Shown here in pieces: positions 33,220-42,309 of a stretch of DNA of 64,000 bases. Numbering within the stretch: position 1 is the first letter of the stretch; each line of letters starts with the position of its first letter. Both the position numbers and the translations under genes were made by a program. Location: NCBI GenBank assembly GCA_034429275.1, contig DAOUFU010000053.1:1-64000 (forward strand), given 5' to 3'. A model generated the notes under the pieces. That model saw nothing but the letters and a program-made list of their open reading frames with translations, had not been told where the DNA came from and made no database searches. Source of the stretch: DAOUFU01 sp034429275 (GTDB lineage Bacteria; Chloroflexota; Anaerolineae; Aggregatilineales; Aggregatilineaceae).

Positions 33220-34059
33220 ATGGTTCCGATGCACATCCTGCCGCGCCTGGAGATCAATACCGATCTGGCGCACAAAATCCTGGTGGCATTCCTGCGCGAC
33301 GCAGTGGAGAAAGTCGGCTTCAGCAAGGCCGTGCTGGGCCTGAGCGGGGGAATCGACTCGGCCCTGGTATGTTATCTGCTGGCCGAGGCCCTTGGTCCGC
33401 AGAATGTCCTGGCCATTCGGATGCCCTACAAGTCGTCTTCTCAGGCCAGCCTGGACGATGCCCAGGCGGTGATCGATGCGCTAGGCGTTCAGACTGACAC
33501 CGTCGACATCACCCCTATGGCCGATCCGCTGCTGGAACGCTTCCCGGATATGACTCCTCTCCGCAAAGGCAATATCTTTGCGCGAATGCGCATGATCGTG
33601 CTGTACGATCAATCGGCAGCGTTCAACGGCCTGGTGATCGGCACCAGCAACAAAACCGAAACACTGCTCGGCTACAGTACCGTTTACGGCGACAACGCCG
33701 CCGCCGTTCAGCCCATCGCGGACCTGTATAAAGCCCAGGTGCGCCAGCTTTCTGCCGCGCTGCACGTGCCCCAAAGCATTCTGGACAAAGCGCCATCGGC
33801 AGACCTGTGGGACGGCCAGACTGATGAAGGGGAGCTGGGTTATTCTTACGCGCTGGCGGATCAACTGCTCTATCTGTTGGTGGACGAGCGCTATACGGTA
33901 GATGAAGTCGCCGCCGAGGGCTTCGACCGGGACTTTGTGGAACGGCTCTGGCGCAAGGTGCGCATGAATCATTACAAACGCACCATGCCCAATGTCGCCA
34001 AACTCAGCCGCCGAACCATCGGCCACGATTTCCTCTATCTGCGCGACTGGGCTGGTTAG
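33220..34059 (+). CDS. nadE: NAD+ synthase (ammonia-dependent type)
   Basis: Last step of NAD synthesis: deamido-NAD plus ATP and ammonia gives NAD. The PP-loop SGGIDSA is at residues 42-48. Family segments IGTSNKTETLLGYSTVYGD and PSADLWDGQTDEGELG follow. There is no glutaminase (CN-hydrolase) domain, so ammonia or a separate amidase must supply nitrogen. The ATG at 33220 follows GAGAGG; an open frame from 33145 overlaps the end of htrA and is not needed. Length 279 is normal for the short type. Confidence 0.95.
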   Translation: MVPMHILPRLEINTDLAHKILVAFLRDAVEKVGFSKAVLGLSGGIDSALVCYLLAEALGPQNVLAIRMPYKSSSQASLDDAQAVIDALGVQTDTVDITPMADPLLERFPDMTPLRKGNIFARMRMIVLYDQSAAFNGLVIGTSNKTETLLGYSTVYGDNAAAVQPIADLYKAQVRQLSAALHVPQSILDKAPSADLWDGQTDEGELGYSYALADQLLYLLVDERYTVDEVAAEGFDRDFVERLWRKVRMNHYKRTMPNVAKLSRRTIGHDFLYLRDWAG

Positions 34060-34080
34060 GGCACATCTTCTATGCCGCGC

Positions 34081-35301
34081 TCACAAAACCCATCCATCCT
34101 CAGGCGTATACCCTAATCTAGGCGCGCCTGAGGTCCGATGTTTCGACATGGCGAGTGGGATCGGTCCGCGTTCGGCTAACCCATGAATTTCCTCGGCAAT
34201 CAACAGGGCAGCCGATGGTCTGGCCAGCAGACGCGCGGCAGCGGCCCGGCGTGCCAGCCCCGCCTGTCCTTCCTCTAACCATGCTGCGACCGTATCCGCC
34301 ACCTGGTGCGGCTTTGGTGCATAGCAGCCTGCGCCCTGCTCCACCACATATTCGATGTTGCCTTCCTCCTGACCAGAGACTCGCCCACTCAGCACCATCG
34401 GCAGCCCGGCAGCACAAGCCTCGCTAATTGTGGCAGGCCCCGCCTTGGTGACCAGAATATCAGCTGCAGCCATCAGCTCGTGCATTGTATTGACAAAAGG
34501 ATAAATCGTGGTAGGTTGGTTCCAGGTCGCGCGCATCAGCCGCTGCTGAAGCCGCCGGTTGCGTCCTGCGATGATCACCAACCGTATCGGCAGCCGCCGC
34601 CCATTCAGCGCCCGCGCGATCCGTTCAAGCGGCCCCATGCCCTCGCCGCCACCAACTACCAAAACAACCGGGCGATCATCGGCCCAGCCCAGCCTGGCGC
34701 GAATGAGGTCACGTGTATTACGCGCCGCCTCAAAGCGGGGATGGACGGGCAGCCCGGTCAGCCTCAGTTGGTCCGGGCGCAGTCCCAACCGACGCCCCCA
34801 ATCATAAGCCGCCTGCGTCGGCACGCAGCAGCGATCCGCGCCAGGCGCAAAGGCCAACGCATGTACCGTCACCAGGTCTGTAACCACCGTCATAAAGGGT
34901 GGGCGCGCCCCTTTCATCTGCGCGAGCGCCCAGGCTGCCGGACGCGAGAACATGGTATGCACACTCACCATCACATCCGCCGGGTGCTCGGCGATCAGGC
35001 GCTGCATCCGGTGCGCTCCCCAGTATCTCCCCAAAAAAGCGCTGAGCAGCCTGGCTCGCCGCCGCCCATCTGCGCTCTTAAATCCCAACCCCCACAGCAG
35101 ATTCGCCTTGTTGACCCAATGGCAATAGATCTCCGGCATATACGTGAACGGGAACCGGGTATACCGTCGGTAGACATCGATCAGTTCGCAGGTATACTGC
35201 CCTGGATAGGTCATCTCCAGTCCGGCCCGAATCGCCTCCGCAGCAGCACGATGTCCGCCGCCACTGTCCGACATCAAAAACACAACCCGTCTGGTTGCCA
35301 T
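34081..35301 (-). CDS. GT28-like glycosyltransferase (MGDG synthase/processive diglucosyl type)
   Basis: A 406-residue glycosyltransferase with the N-terminal lipid-acceptor motif SDSGGGHRAAAEAI, as in MGDG synthase and YpfP/UgtP. The C-terminal nucleotide-sugar site has VVGGGEGMGPLERI and TKAGPATISEACAAGLPMVL. These enzymes add sugars to diacylglycerol at the inner face of the membrane. It likely forms a two-gene unit with the DUF951 gene 9 bp upstream. It converges on nadE, with 21 bp between stops. The sugar and acceptor are not determined by sequence. Confidence 0.88.
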   Translation of the reverse strand: MATRRVVFLMSDSGGGHRAAAEAIRAGLEMTYPGQYTCELIDVYRRYTRFPFTYMPEIYCHWVNKANLLWGLGFKSADGRRRARLLSAFLGRYWGAHRMQRLIAEHPADVMVSVHTMFSRPAAWALAQMKGARPPFMTVVTDLVTVHALAFAPGADRCCVPTQAAYDWGRRLGLRPDQLRLTGLPVHPRFEAARNTRDLIRARLGWADDRPVVLVVGGGEGMGPLERIARALNGRRLPIRLVIIAGRNRRLQQRLMRATWNQPTTIYPFVNTMHELMAAADILVTKAGPATISEACAAGLPMVLSGRVSGQEEGNIEYVVEQGAGCYAPKPHQVADTVAAWLEEGQAGLARRAAAARLLARPSAALLIAEEIHGLAERGPIPLAMSKHRTSGAPRLGYTPEDGWVL

Positions 35302-35310
35302 TCCGCCGCC

Positions 35311-35514
35311 CTATGTTCCCTCTGCATCATCGCCGGAAAGAACGCGCTTGACGCCACGTTCAAACTCCCGCCGTGGCAGCATCACCCGCCGGTCGCAGCC
35401 CAGGCACCGCAGGCCGATATCCGCGCCCACCCGGTAAACGCGCCAGCGGTCGCTGCCGCAGGGGTGTCCCTTGCGCATCTGAACCACGTCTCCGACTTTG
35501 ACATCTATCGGCAT
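35311..35514 (-). CDS. DUF951 family small protein
   Basis: A 67-residue protein with the DUF951 pattern: VGDVVQMRKGHPCGSDRWRV, GADIGLRCLGCDRRVMLPR and FERGVKRVL. The conserved Cys residues (HPCG, CLGC) may bind metal. The ATG at 35514 gives the normal short length; the reading frame is open further upstream but that part overlaps the divergent typA start. The function is unknown. Confidence 0.88.
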   Translation of the reverse strand: MPIDVKVGDVVQMRKGHPCGSDRWRVYRVGADIGLRCLGCDRRVMLPRREFERGVKRVLSGDDAEGT

Positions 35515-35679
35515 TTCCGCCGATCCTCTCTCTATCTGAGCCAACCAAGACGCGCACATTATATCCGCTCGCCGTTTGACGGACCGCACCTTGTCGCGAT
35601 TCCCATTTCCACCCTTCTCAGCGCGCCGCTTTTGAGCGAAAATGATGCCCCAACGAACATGGAGCTTCAGGATAACAGT

Positions 35680-37533
35680 GTGACTCAAACGCGGACAGAT
35701 ATTCGCAACATCGCGATCATCGCGCATGTCGATCACGGGAAAACCACCCTGGTCGATGGGATGCTCAAACAGTCCAACGTCTTCCGCAACGCCGCCACCG
35801 CCGGTGAGCGGATCCTGGACTCGAACGCGCTGGAACGGGAGCGCGGCATCACCATCCTTTCAAAGAACACGGCCATCACCTGGAATGGCGTCAAGATCAA
35901 TATCGTCGATACCCCCGGCCATGCCGACTTTGGCGGCGAGGTTGAGCGTGTGCTCAATATGGTTGATGGCGCGCTGCTGCTTGTCGATGCCGTCGAAGGC
36001 CCCATGCCTCAGACCCGTTTTGTGCTCCGCAAGGCCCTGGGCCTCGGCTTGCGAGTGATCGTCGTCATCAACAAGGTCGATCGCAATTATGCGCGCGTCG
36101 CCGAAGTGCTGAACGAAACGTTTGACCTGTTCATCGAGCTTGGAGCCAGCGATGAGCAGGCCGATTTCCCGGTGATCTATGCGGTCGGTCTGGAGGGGCG
36201 CGCGGGCACTACGCCGGATGCCATCACCCCCAACCTGACCCCATTGTTTGAAGCGATTCTCGAACACATCCCCGGCCCAACCATCGATCCCGATGCGCCG
36301 GCTCAGCTCCAGGTCACCACCCTGGAATACGATAACTACAAGGGGCAAATCGGAGTCGGGCGTTTGCTTTCGGGCAAGCTACGGCGCGGCATGGAAGTCG
36401 TCCGCATGACTCCCAATGGCGAGCGCGAGACGGGACGCATCGTCTACTTGTTCACCTATCATAACCTTGGCAGGCAAGAGATCGACGAAGCCCTGGCTGG
36501 CGACATCATCGCATTTGGCGGCCTGGAAACACTCAACATCAGCGATACCATCGCCCACCCCAGCATCGAGACTCCGCTGCCGTCGATCAGCATCGACGAG
36601 CCAACCGTGCGGATGACGTTTGGGGTGAATACGTCGCCATTCGCCGGGCGCGAAGGTCGTACCGGCTGGGGGACATCTCGCCGCCTGCGTCAACGGTTGT
36701 ATGATGAGACGCGCAGCAACGTCGCGCTGCGTGTTCAAGACAGCGACACGCCCGATCGGTTCATTGTCAGTGGGCGCGGCGAACTGCATCTGGCCATCCT
36801 GATCGAAACCATGCGGCGCGAGGGCTATGAGTTCGATGTGAGCAAGCCCGAAGTCATCTACCACCGCGACCCCCAGACCGACGAGATTCTGGAGCCATTT
36901 GAAGAAGTCCACATCGAAATCGCCGATTCACTGGTGGGCACCGTTGTTGAGCTGCTCGGCGCGCGTCGGGGCATCATGCAATACATGTCCAGCGACAGCG
37001 GCACAACCTATTTGCAGTATCTGGTCCCCACGCGCGGCCTGCTGGGCTTTCGTTCGCAGTTCCTACGTGCAACGAGCGGCCTCGGCCAGATGCATACCCT
37101 GTTTCACGGCTATGGACCCCTTGCCGGACCCATTCCAGGTCGCCAGTTTGGCAGCCTGGTCGCCTGGGAAAACGGCATCGCCAGCCAATATGCACTGACG
37201 CATACCCAGGCGCGCGGGACTTTCTTCATTTCCCCAGGTGATGAAGTTTACGAAGGCATGGTCATTGGCGAGCATATCCGCAACGAAGACCTGGCCATCA
37301 ATGCCACCAAGACCAAGGGTCTCTCCGCCGTACACACCAAGTATTATGGGGAAGAGCTGCGCCTCAGCCCGCCGCGTGTCATGAGCCTGGATGACTGCAT
37401 CGAGTTTCTCGCCGACGACGAGCTGCTCGAAGTCACCCCGCAAAGCCTGCGTATCCGTAAGCGCATCTTGAACAACGAGGAACGCCTGAAAGATCAGAAA
37501 CGGCGCGAGCGAATGCTCGAAAACAACGAGTGA
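35680..37533 (+). CDS. typA: Ribosome-associated GTPase TypA/BipA
   Basis: Translational GTPase of 617 residues that binds the ribosome and supports growth under stress. G1 is AHVDHGKT, switch II DTPGHADFGGEVERVL and G4 NKVD. Downstream are the EF-G-like domains and the TypA-specific C-terminus (GLLGFRSQFLRATSG, TKGLSAVHTKYYGEE). The start is set at the GTG at 35680, with AGGA ahead, giving a typical short N-terminus. An ATG at 35659 would add seven residues but has no ribosome site. The frame is open back to 34306, antisense to the glycosyltransferase, and is not coding there. Confidence 0.95.
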   Translation: MTQTRTDIRNIAIIAHVDHGKTTLVDGMLKQSNVFRNAATAGERILDSNALERERGITILSKNTAITWNGVKINIVDTPGHADFGGEVERVLNMVDGALLLVDAVEGPMPQTRFVLRKALGLGLRVIVVINKVDRNYARVAEVLNETFDLFIELGASDEQADFPVIYAVGLEGRAGTTPDAITPNLTPLFEAILEHIPGPTIDPDAPAQLQVTTLEYDNYKGQIGVGRLLSGKLRRGMEVVRMTPNGERETGRIVYLFTYHNLGRQEIDEALAGDIIAFGGLETLNISDTIAHPSIETPLPSISIDEPTVRMTFGVNTSPFAGREGRTGWGTSRRLRQRLYDETRSNVALRVQDSDTPDRFIVSGRGELHLAILIETMRREGYEFDVSKPEVIYHRDPQTDEILEPFEEVHIEIADSLVGTVVELLGARRGIMQYMSSDSGTTYLQYLVPTRGLLGFRSQFLRATSGLGQMHTLFHGYGPLAGPIPGRQFGSLVAWENGIASQYALTHTQARGTFFISPGDEVYEGMVIGEHIRNEDLAINATKTKGLSAVHTKYYGEELRLSPPRVMSLDDCIEFLADDELLEVTPQSLRIRKRILNNEERLKDQKRRERMLENNE

Positions 37534-37560
37534 TCATCTGCTCGCATAATCGAATATCCG

Positions 37561-37595
37561 ACACCGGCTGATAGATTTCCCCAGCCGGTGTTTTT
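37561..37595 (+). terminator. Intrinsic terminator of typA
   Basis: A 10-bp perfect stem, ACACCGGCTG (37561-37570) with CAGCCGGTGT (37582-37591), followed by TTTTG. Confidence 0.9.
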
Positions 37596-37609
37596 GTTAC
37601 CCGATCCCC

Positions 37610-37652
37610 TTGACAAATGCGGGTGATCTGCGGTTTAATGTAATCGATTACA
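37610..37652 (+). promoter_or_regulatory. Promoter and LacI-type operator of the sugar-acid cluster
   Basis: TTGACA (37610-37615), 18-bp spacer, TTTAAT (37634-37639). The perfect 14-bp palindrome TGTAATCGATTACA (37639-37652), with the central CG usual for LacI-family sites, overlaps the end of the -10. It is likely bound by the repressor encoded immediately downstream, giving autoregulation and control of the whole operon. Confidence 0.8.
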
Positions 37653-37696
37653 ATTTGCATCAAAACTACCGCCATTACGTTCTCAGGGATGCTTCG

Positions 37697-38722
37697 ATGT
37701 CCGCCAAAATGCAAGATGTTGCAAGACATGCCGGGGTTTCAACCGCCACTGTCTCCCGTGTACTGAACAACCCCGACCTGGTCAGCCAAGCTACCCGCGA
37801 ACGTGTCATGGCCGCCATGCGCGACCTGGATTACCGGCTCAACCTGGCAGCCCGCAGTCTGCGCACCAATCAAACCCACACCATAGCCGTCGTTATCCCC
37901 ACCATTGCCGAACCGGTCATCAACGAAGTCATTGAGGCCGTCGAAGATGTGGCCATCAAGGAAAACTACACGCTGCTGCTGTGCAGTACGCGCGGCGACC
38001 CCCGGCGTGAAAAAACCTACAGCCAGTTAATCATGCAGCAGGCGATGGTCGATGGCGTGCTCTATATTTCACCGCGCGCCTCGCCAGACCAGGTTCGCAC
38101 GCTGGCACAGGGCAGCGCGCCGCTTGTGCTGTGCAATTACGCGCTAGATGATCCCACCATTCCGGCTATCCAGATCGACCACGCCAGTTCGATCCGCCAG
38201 TGCACGTCCTACCTGCTGAGCCTGGGTCATCGTCGAATCGCCCTGCTCAACCTTGCCGCGCGCTATTACCAGCCTGCGCGTATGCGCCACATGGGGTTTG
38301 AGCAAGCATTCCTTGAATATGGCCTATCCCCCGATCCCGCACTGATGATCGAGATCGCTCAACTCATCTATGCCAACAACCGCTGGCACGCGGCCATTGA
38401 TCGACTGCTCAGCCTGCCCGAACCGCCTACTGCCATCGTGGCTTTCAATGACACCGTGGCGCTGCTGGTATACGCGGCATGTCGCCAGCGCGGGCTGCGT
38501 ATCCCTGATGATCTCTCCGTTACTGGCTGTGATGACATCTCGTCCGCCCAATATGTCGAGCCGCCCCTCACAACCGTTCGTGTGCCCGCCTATGAACAGG
38601 GCGAGCGCGCTATGAATACCCTGCTCAGCCTGCTGCGCGGTGAACCGTTGCCGGTCGCACCGCTGATCACACTTGACGTTGAGCTTATCATCCGCGAGTC
38701 CTGTGCTCCGCCCCGTTCGTGA
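37697..38722 (+). CDS. LacI family transcriptional repressor
   Basis: A 341-residue regulator. The N-terminal helix-turn-helix (MQDVARHAGVSTATVSRVLN, hinge ARSLRTNQT) is followed by a periplasmic-binding-protein-like effector domain with IIRESCAPP at the end. It opens the cluster of sugar-acid genes on the same strand, so its effector is probably a hexuronate or an aldonate intermediate (inference). The ATG at 37697 follows CAGGGA; the palindrome just upstream is its likely operator. Confidence 0.92.
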   Translation: MSAKMQDVARHAGVSTATVSRVLNNPDLVSQATRERVMAAMRDLDYRLNLAARSLRTNQTHTIAVVIPTIAEPVINEVIEAVEDVAIKENYTLLLCSTRGDPRREKTYSQLIMQQAMVDGVLYISPRASPDQVRTLAQGSAPLVLCNYALDDPTIPAIQIDHASSIRQCTSYLLSLGHRRIALLNLAARYYQPARMRHMGFEQAFLEYGLSPDPALMIEIAQLIYANNRWHAAIDRLLSLPEPPTAIVAFNDTVALLVYAACRQRGLRIPDDLSVTGCDDISSAQYVEPPLTTVRVPAYEQGERAMNTLLSLLRGEPLPVAPLITLDVELIIRESCAPPRS

Positions 38723-38753
38723 GCGGTGTTCACCTTTGCAGAAAAGAGAGACC

Positions 38754-40112
38754 ATGACGAGCTACCGCATCATCCACACCGATCAGGGCAAACGACTGGT
38801 CATCGAAGGATCACTTCCGCCCGGATTCACTGGCGAGCAGCAGGGTACCACCTGGCTGTGTCCGCTCGATGCTGCCAATGCCGCCGCCCTGCGCCGCGCG
38901 CTGCCATGGACCGCCCCGGTGACCGTCGGGTTGCGCAAATCTATCGGCTGTGGCGACCGGCTGGGGCTGGCCACTGTCGGGCATATCCTGGCCGTGCGCG
39001 AAAGCGATCTGTTCCCGGTCTTTGCCCAGCAGTCGATCCGTGAAATGACTCGTGCCCATCGCTCACCACAGCAGGTCATGGATGACGCTACCTGGGGCGT
39101 GCTCGCTGCGGACTATCGCACCGGCTTTGGCTGCGATGCCGACCATCTCAAAAACACTGATGTGATCGATCAGGCCATTGCGGCAGGGTTCATCGGGTTC
39201 ACACTCGACCCCAGCGATCATGTTGATAATGCAGCCCATACCGACGATTCGGCCACCTTGCAGCGCAAATTTGCCGCTTTGCCCTGGGATGCGCTCAACA
39301 CCACGCCCGAAGCGCTGCTCAAACGCTACAGTGGCACCGCGCCCACCGGCGTGGTATCGGATGATGAGGTGCGGCGCGCCGCGTGCAAATATGGCGCAGC
39401 GCTGGCCGATGTGGCCCACATGGCTCGCCACATCGCGCATCGGCTAGCCGGGCAGCCGTATGATCTCGAAATTTCTGTGGATGAAACCGACACACCCACC
39501 AGCCCCTTCGAGCACTTTTTTATTGCATCCGAACTGCTGCGTCTCGGGATCAATTTCCAGGGACTCGCGCCGCGCTTCGTCGGGCGCTTCGAAAAAGGGG
39601 TAGACTACATCGGCGATCTGACCATCTTCGAGGCCGACTTCGTGCACCACGCTCAGATCGCGCGCGACCTGGGACCATATAAGCTCAGCATTCATTCCGG
39701 CTCGGATAAATTCAGCATCTATCCGATCATCGCTCGCCATGCCAACCCATACGTTCACCTCAAGACAGCAGGCACAAGTTGGCTGGAAGCCCTGCGTGTG
39801 ATCGCGCTGCGTGTACCCACCCTGTTCCGCGATATGACTCAGACCGCCATCGAGCGTTATCCAACGGACAAAGCGAGCTACCACGTCTCCGCCGACCTGG
39901 CTAAAGTGCCGCGAGACCTGAGCGATGAGCAGCTCCCTACTCTGCTCGACCAATTCGACGCACGCCAGGTGCTGCATGTGACCTTTGGCTCGCTGCTCGA
40001 ACAATACCGCGACCCGTTCTATGCCGCATTGAGCGCTCACGAAGACACCTATCAGGCGGTGCTGAAGCAGCATTTCGCTCGGCATATTGCCCCCTTCTCG
40101 GCCAGCGCATGA
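38754..40112 (+). CDS. uxaE: Tagaturonate epimerase family protein (UxaE-like)
   Basis: A 452-residue protein that I assign to the UxaE family, which turns D-tagaturonate into D-fructuronate at C4, so that galacturonate breakdown can join the glucuronate route. Recognisable stretches are TVGLRKSIGCGDRLGLATVGH, DYRTGFGCDADHLKNTDV and SIHSGSDKFSIYPII. The neighbour is a D-mannonate oxidoreductase, the next step, which strengthens the call. The ATG at 38754 lies just past the repressor stop. The metal site cannot be read with confidence. The family may include other sugar-acid epimerases. Confidence 0.75.
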   Translation: MTSYRIIHTDQGKRLVIEGSLPPGFTGEQQGTTWLCPLDAANAAALRRALPWTAPVTVGLRKSIGCGDRLGLATVGHILAVRESDLFPVFAQQSIREMTRAHRSPQQVMDDATWGVLAADYRTGFGCDADHLKNTDVIDQAIAAGFIGFTLDPSDHVDNAAHTDDSATLQRKFAALPWDALNTTPEALLKRYSGTAPTGVVSDDEVRRAACKYGAALADVAHMARHIAHRLAGQPYDLEISVDETDTPTSPFEHFFIASELLRLGINFQGLAPRFVGRFEKGVDYIGDLTIFEADFVHHAQIARDLGPYKLSIHSGSDKFSIYPIIARHANPYVHLKTAGTSWLEALRVIALRVPTLFRDMTQTAIERYPTDKASYHVSADLAKVPRDLSDEQLPTLLDQFDARQVLHVTFGSLLEQYRDPFYAALSAHEDTYQAVLKQHFARHIAPFSASA

Positions 40113-40135
40113 GATGCATCCAGGAGATAAGCCCC

Positions 40136-40951
40136 ATGACCTCAGCGCCCCAAACCTGGTTTGACCTGACTGGAAAGACCGCGGCTGTGACCGGCGGTGC
40201 GGGCATCCTGTGCAGTGCCATTGCGCGGATGCTGGCCGAATGTGGCGCGCGCGTGGCGATTCTCGACCTGGCCGAGGATCGCGCGCAGGCCATTGCCAGC
40301 GAAATCGGTGGCATTGGAGTGCGTGTCAATGTGCTTCAGCGCGATTCCGTAGAAGCCGCCGCCGCGCAGATCACCGAGCAGCTCGGCCCCGTCGATATTC
40401 TCATCAACGGTGCAGGCGGCAACAAACCTGATGCCACCACGTCACCTGAACTCAGCTTTTTTGACCTGCCTCCAGAAGCCGCCCAATGGGTGTTCAACTT
40501 GAACTTCCTGGGCACTTTTCTGCCCTCACAGGTTTTTGGCAAGCAGATGGCCGCGCAGGACTCCGGCGTCATGGTCAATATCTCTTCGATGAGCGCCTTT
40601 CGCCCGCTGACACGCATTCCAGCCTACAGCGCCGCCAAAGCCGCCGTGAGCAACTTTACCCAGTGGCTGGCAGTTCACATGGCCCAGGAATATTCGCCCA
40701 ATGTGCGCGTGAACGCAATCGCGCCGGGCTTTTTTCTGACTGAACAGAACCGCTTTCTGCTGACCGACCAAGACACCGGCGCGCTCACCGAGCGAGGCCA
40801 AAAGATTCTTGATCACACCCCGGCGGCGCGTTTTGGTGTACCCGACGACTTGTTGGGAACGGTGCTCTGGCTGGTGTCGCCAGCCTCCGCATTTGTGACG
40901 GGTGTGGTCATACCGATCGACGGCGGCTTTAGCGCCTTTTCAGGAGTGTGA
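40136..40951 (+). CDS. SDR family D-mannonate oxidoreductase (fructuronate reductase)
   Basis: A 271-residue short-chain dehydrogenase with the Rossmann start AVTGGAGILCSAIA and the catalytic Ser in NISSMSAF plus YSAAK. The C-terminal pieces APGFFLTEQNRFLL, LTERGQKILDHTPAARFG and GVVIPIDGGFSAFSGV match the SDR-type D-mannonate oxidoreductases, which reduce D-fructuronate to D-mannonate with NAD(P)H. AGGAGA precedes the ATG at 40136. It is translationally close to the LarA-like gene (3 bp apart), implying a shared pathway. Confidence 0.85.
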   Translation: MTSAPQTWFDLTGKTAAVTGGAGILCSAIARMLAECGARVAILDLAEDRAQAIASEIGGIGVRVNVLQRDSVEAAAAQITEQLGPVDILINGAGGNKPDATTSPELSFFDLPPEAAQWVFNLNFLGTFLPSQVFGKQMAAQDSGVMVNISSMSAFRPLTRIPAYSAAKAAVSNFTQWLAVHMAQEYSPNVRVNAIAPGFFLTEQNRFLLTDQDTGALTERGQKILDHTPAARFGVPDDLLGTVLWLVSPASAFVTGVVIPIDGGFSAFSGV

Positions 40952-40954
40952 CCC

Positions 40955-42226
40955 ATGCTCTATGCTGCTGCCTCGGCTCCACCGGGGACCACCCTGCCCC
41001 ACGACTCAGTGCGCGCCACAATTGACCGGGGATTGACCGGACGTTTTACTCACCAACGGGTGTTAGCCCTGATCCCCGACCATACCCGCACGCTGCCGCT
41101 GCCCATGTTGTTCCGCGCCATCACCGAGACGCTGCACGACGTGCGCCAGTTGGATTTTATGGTCGCGCTGGGAACCCACCTTGCCCTGGACGAAGCCGCC
41201 CTGCTCAATCTGGTGGGGATCACGCCTGATGAGCGCAGCGCGCGGTTCAAACACGTCGGCCTGCTCAACCATGCCTGGGACAATCCCGCCGCGTTGGCCA
41301 CAATTGGCACCATCACTCAAGACCAGGTGAAAGCATATGCAGGCGATGTGTGGCACCCCTCGCTGGGCGGCGATGTGCCAATTCGAATCAACCGCGCGGC
41401 TCTGGATTATGACCACATCCTGATCATCGGTCCGACCTTCCCACACGAGGTTGTGGGCTTTTCCGGCGGGGCGAAATACCTCTTTCCGGGCATATCCGGG
41501 CCGGAGATGATCAACGTCACCCACTGGATGGGCGCTCTGCTGACCGTGTTGGACACCATCGGCATCGAAGATACGCCCATGCGCCGCATGATTCATGCTG
41601 CTGCCGATCACATCCCTACGCCCATCACATTGGTAGCCCTCGTCGTCGATCACGGTGATCTGGCAGGACTGTTCATCGGCCCCCACCTCGAAGCCCATCA
41701 CGCCTCGGCAGAGCTGTCATCGCAGCGCCACATCATCTGGCTGGACCAACCATACCAGCGTGTGCTTTCGCAAGCGCCGCCCATGTACGATGAACTGTGG
41801 ACAGGGGCCAAAGCCATGTATAAGCTCGATCCCGGTGTGGCCGATGGGGGCGAGATCATCGTCTTTGCCCCGCACCTGGACACAGTCAGCGTGGTTCATG
41901 GCCGCTATCTGCATCAGATCGGCTATCACGTGCGCGATTATTTCCTCAAGCAATGGAAACGGTTCCAGGATGTCCCCCTGGGTGTCCTGGCTCACAGCAC
42001 GCACCTGAAAGGCTCCGGGACGTTTGAAAGCGGGGTTGAGCATCCGCGTATTCGCGTCTCGCTGGCAACCAAAATCCCCGCTGATGAGACACGTGCGCTT
42101 AATCTCGGTTATGTGGACCCCAATAGCATCATTCCTGACGACTGGCGGGGTCGCGAGGCCGAGGGTGTGCTCTATGTACCTAAAGCGGGCGAATATCTCT
42201 ACCGGGTCAAGCCTGCTGCACGCTAA
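40955..42226 (+). CDS. LarA-family (DUF2088) nickel-pincer racemase/epimerase, candidate D-mannonate/D-gluconate 2-epimerase
   Basis: A 423-residue LarA homologue. N-terminal DHTR (42-45) and GTH (His75) match the substrate and catalytic motifs of lactate racemase. His164, Lys174 and His190 lie in FPHEVVGFSGGAKYLFPGIS and NVTHW, spaced 10 and 16 residues, the same as LarA's His174, Lys184 and His200 (catalytic His, cofactor-bearing Lys, Ni ligand). LarA enzymes need the nickel-pincer nucleotide. Lactate is unlikely here. The gene lies between a mannonate-forming SDR and 6-phosphogluconate dehydrogenase, so epimerising mannonate to gluconate is the best inference. Some LarA homologues are reported to be gluconate 2-epimerases. 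Confidence 0.82.
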   Translation: MLYAAASAPPGTTLPHDSVRATIDRGLTGRFTHQRVLALIPDHTRTLPLPMLFRAITETLHDVRQLDFMVALGTHLALDEAALLNLVGITPDERSARFKHVGLLNHAWDNPAALATIGTITQDQVKAYAGDVWHPSLGGDVPIRINRAALDYDHILIIGPTFPHEVVGFSGGAKYLFPGISGPEMINVTHWMGALLTVLDTIGIEDTPMRRMIHAAADHIPTPITLVALVVDHGDLAGLFIGPHLEAHHASAELSSQRHIIWLDQPYQRVLSQAPPMYDELWTGAKAMYKLDPGVADGGEIIVFAPHLDTVSVVHGRYLHQIGYHVRDYFLKQWKRFQDVPLGVLAHSTHLKGSGTFESGVEHPRIRVSLATKIPADETRALNLGYVDPNSIIPDDWRGREAEGVLYVPKAGEYLYRVKPAAR

Positions 42227-42309
42227 CTCGTGACCCGTTTTGCCAACTGATTTGTGCAGACACCCTGTGTGAACCAGGGCTGCTTTGTAAAGTGGAGGAA
42301 CCTAACCGT

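Noticed and set aside
34306..35658. Long upstream extension of the typA frame
   Set aside because: It runs antisense through the glycosyltransferase and DUF951 genes; TypA proteins begin just before the G1 motif.
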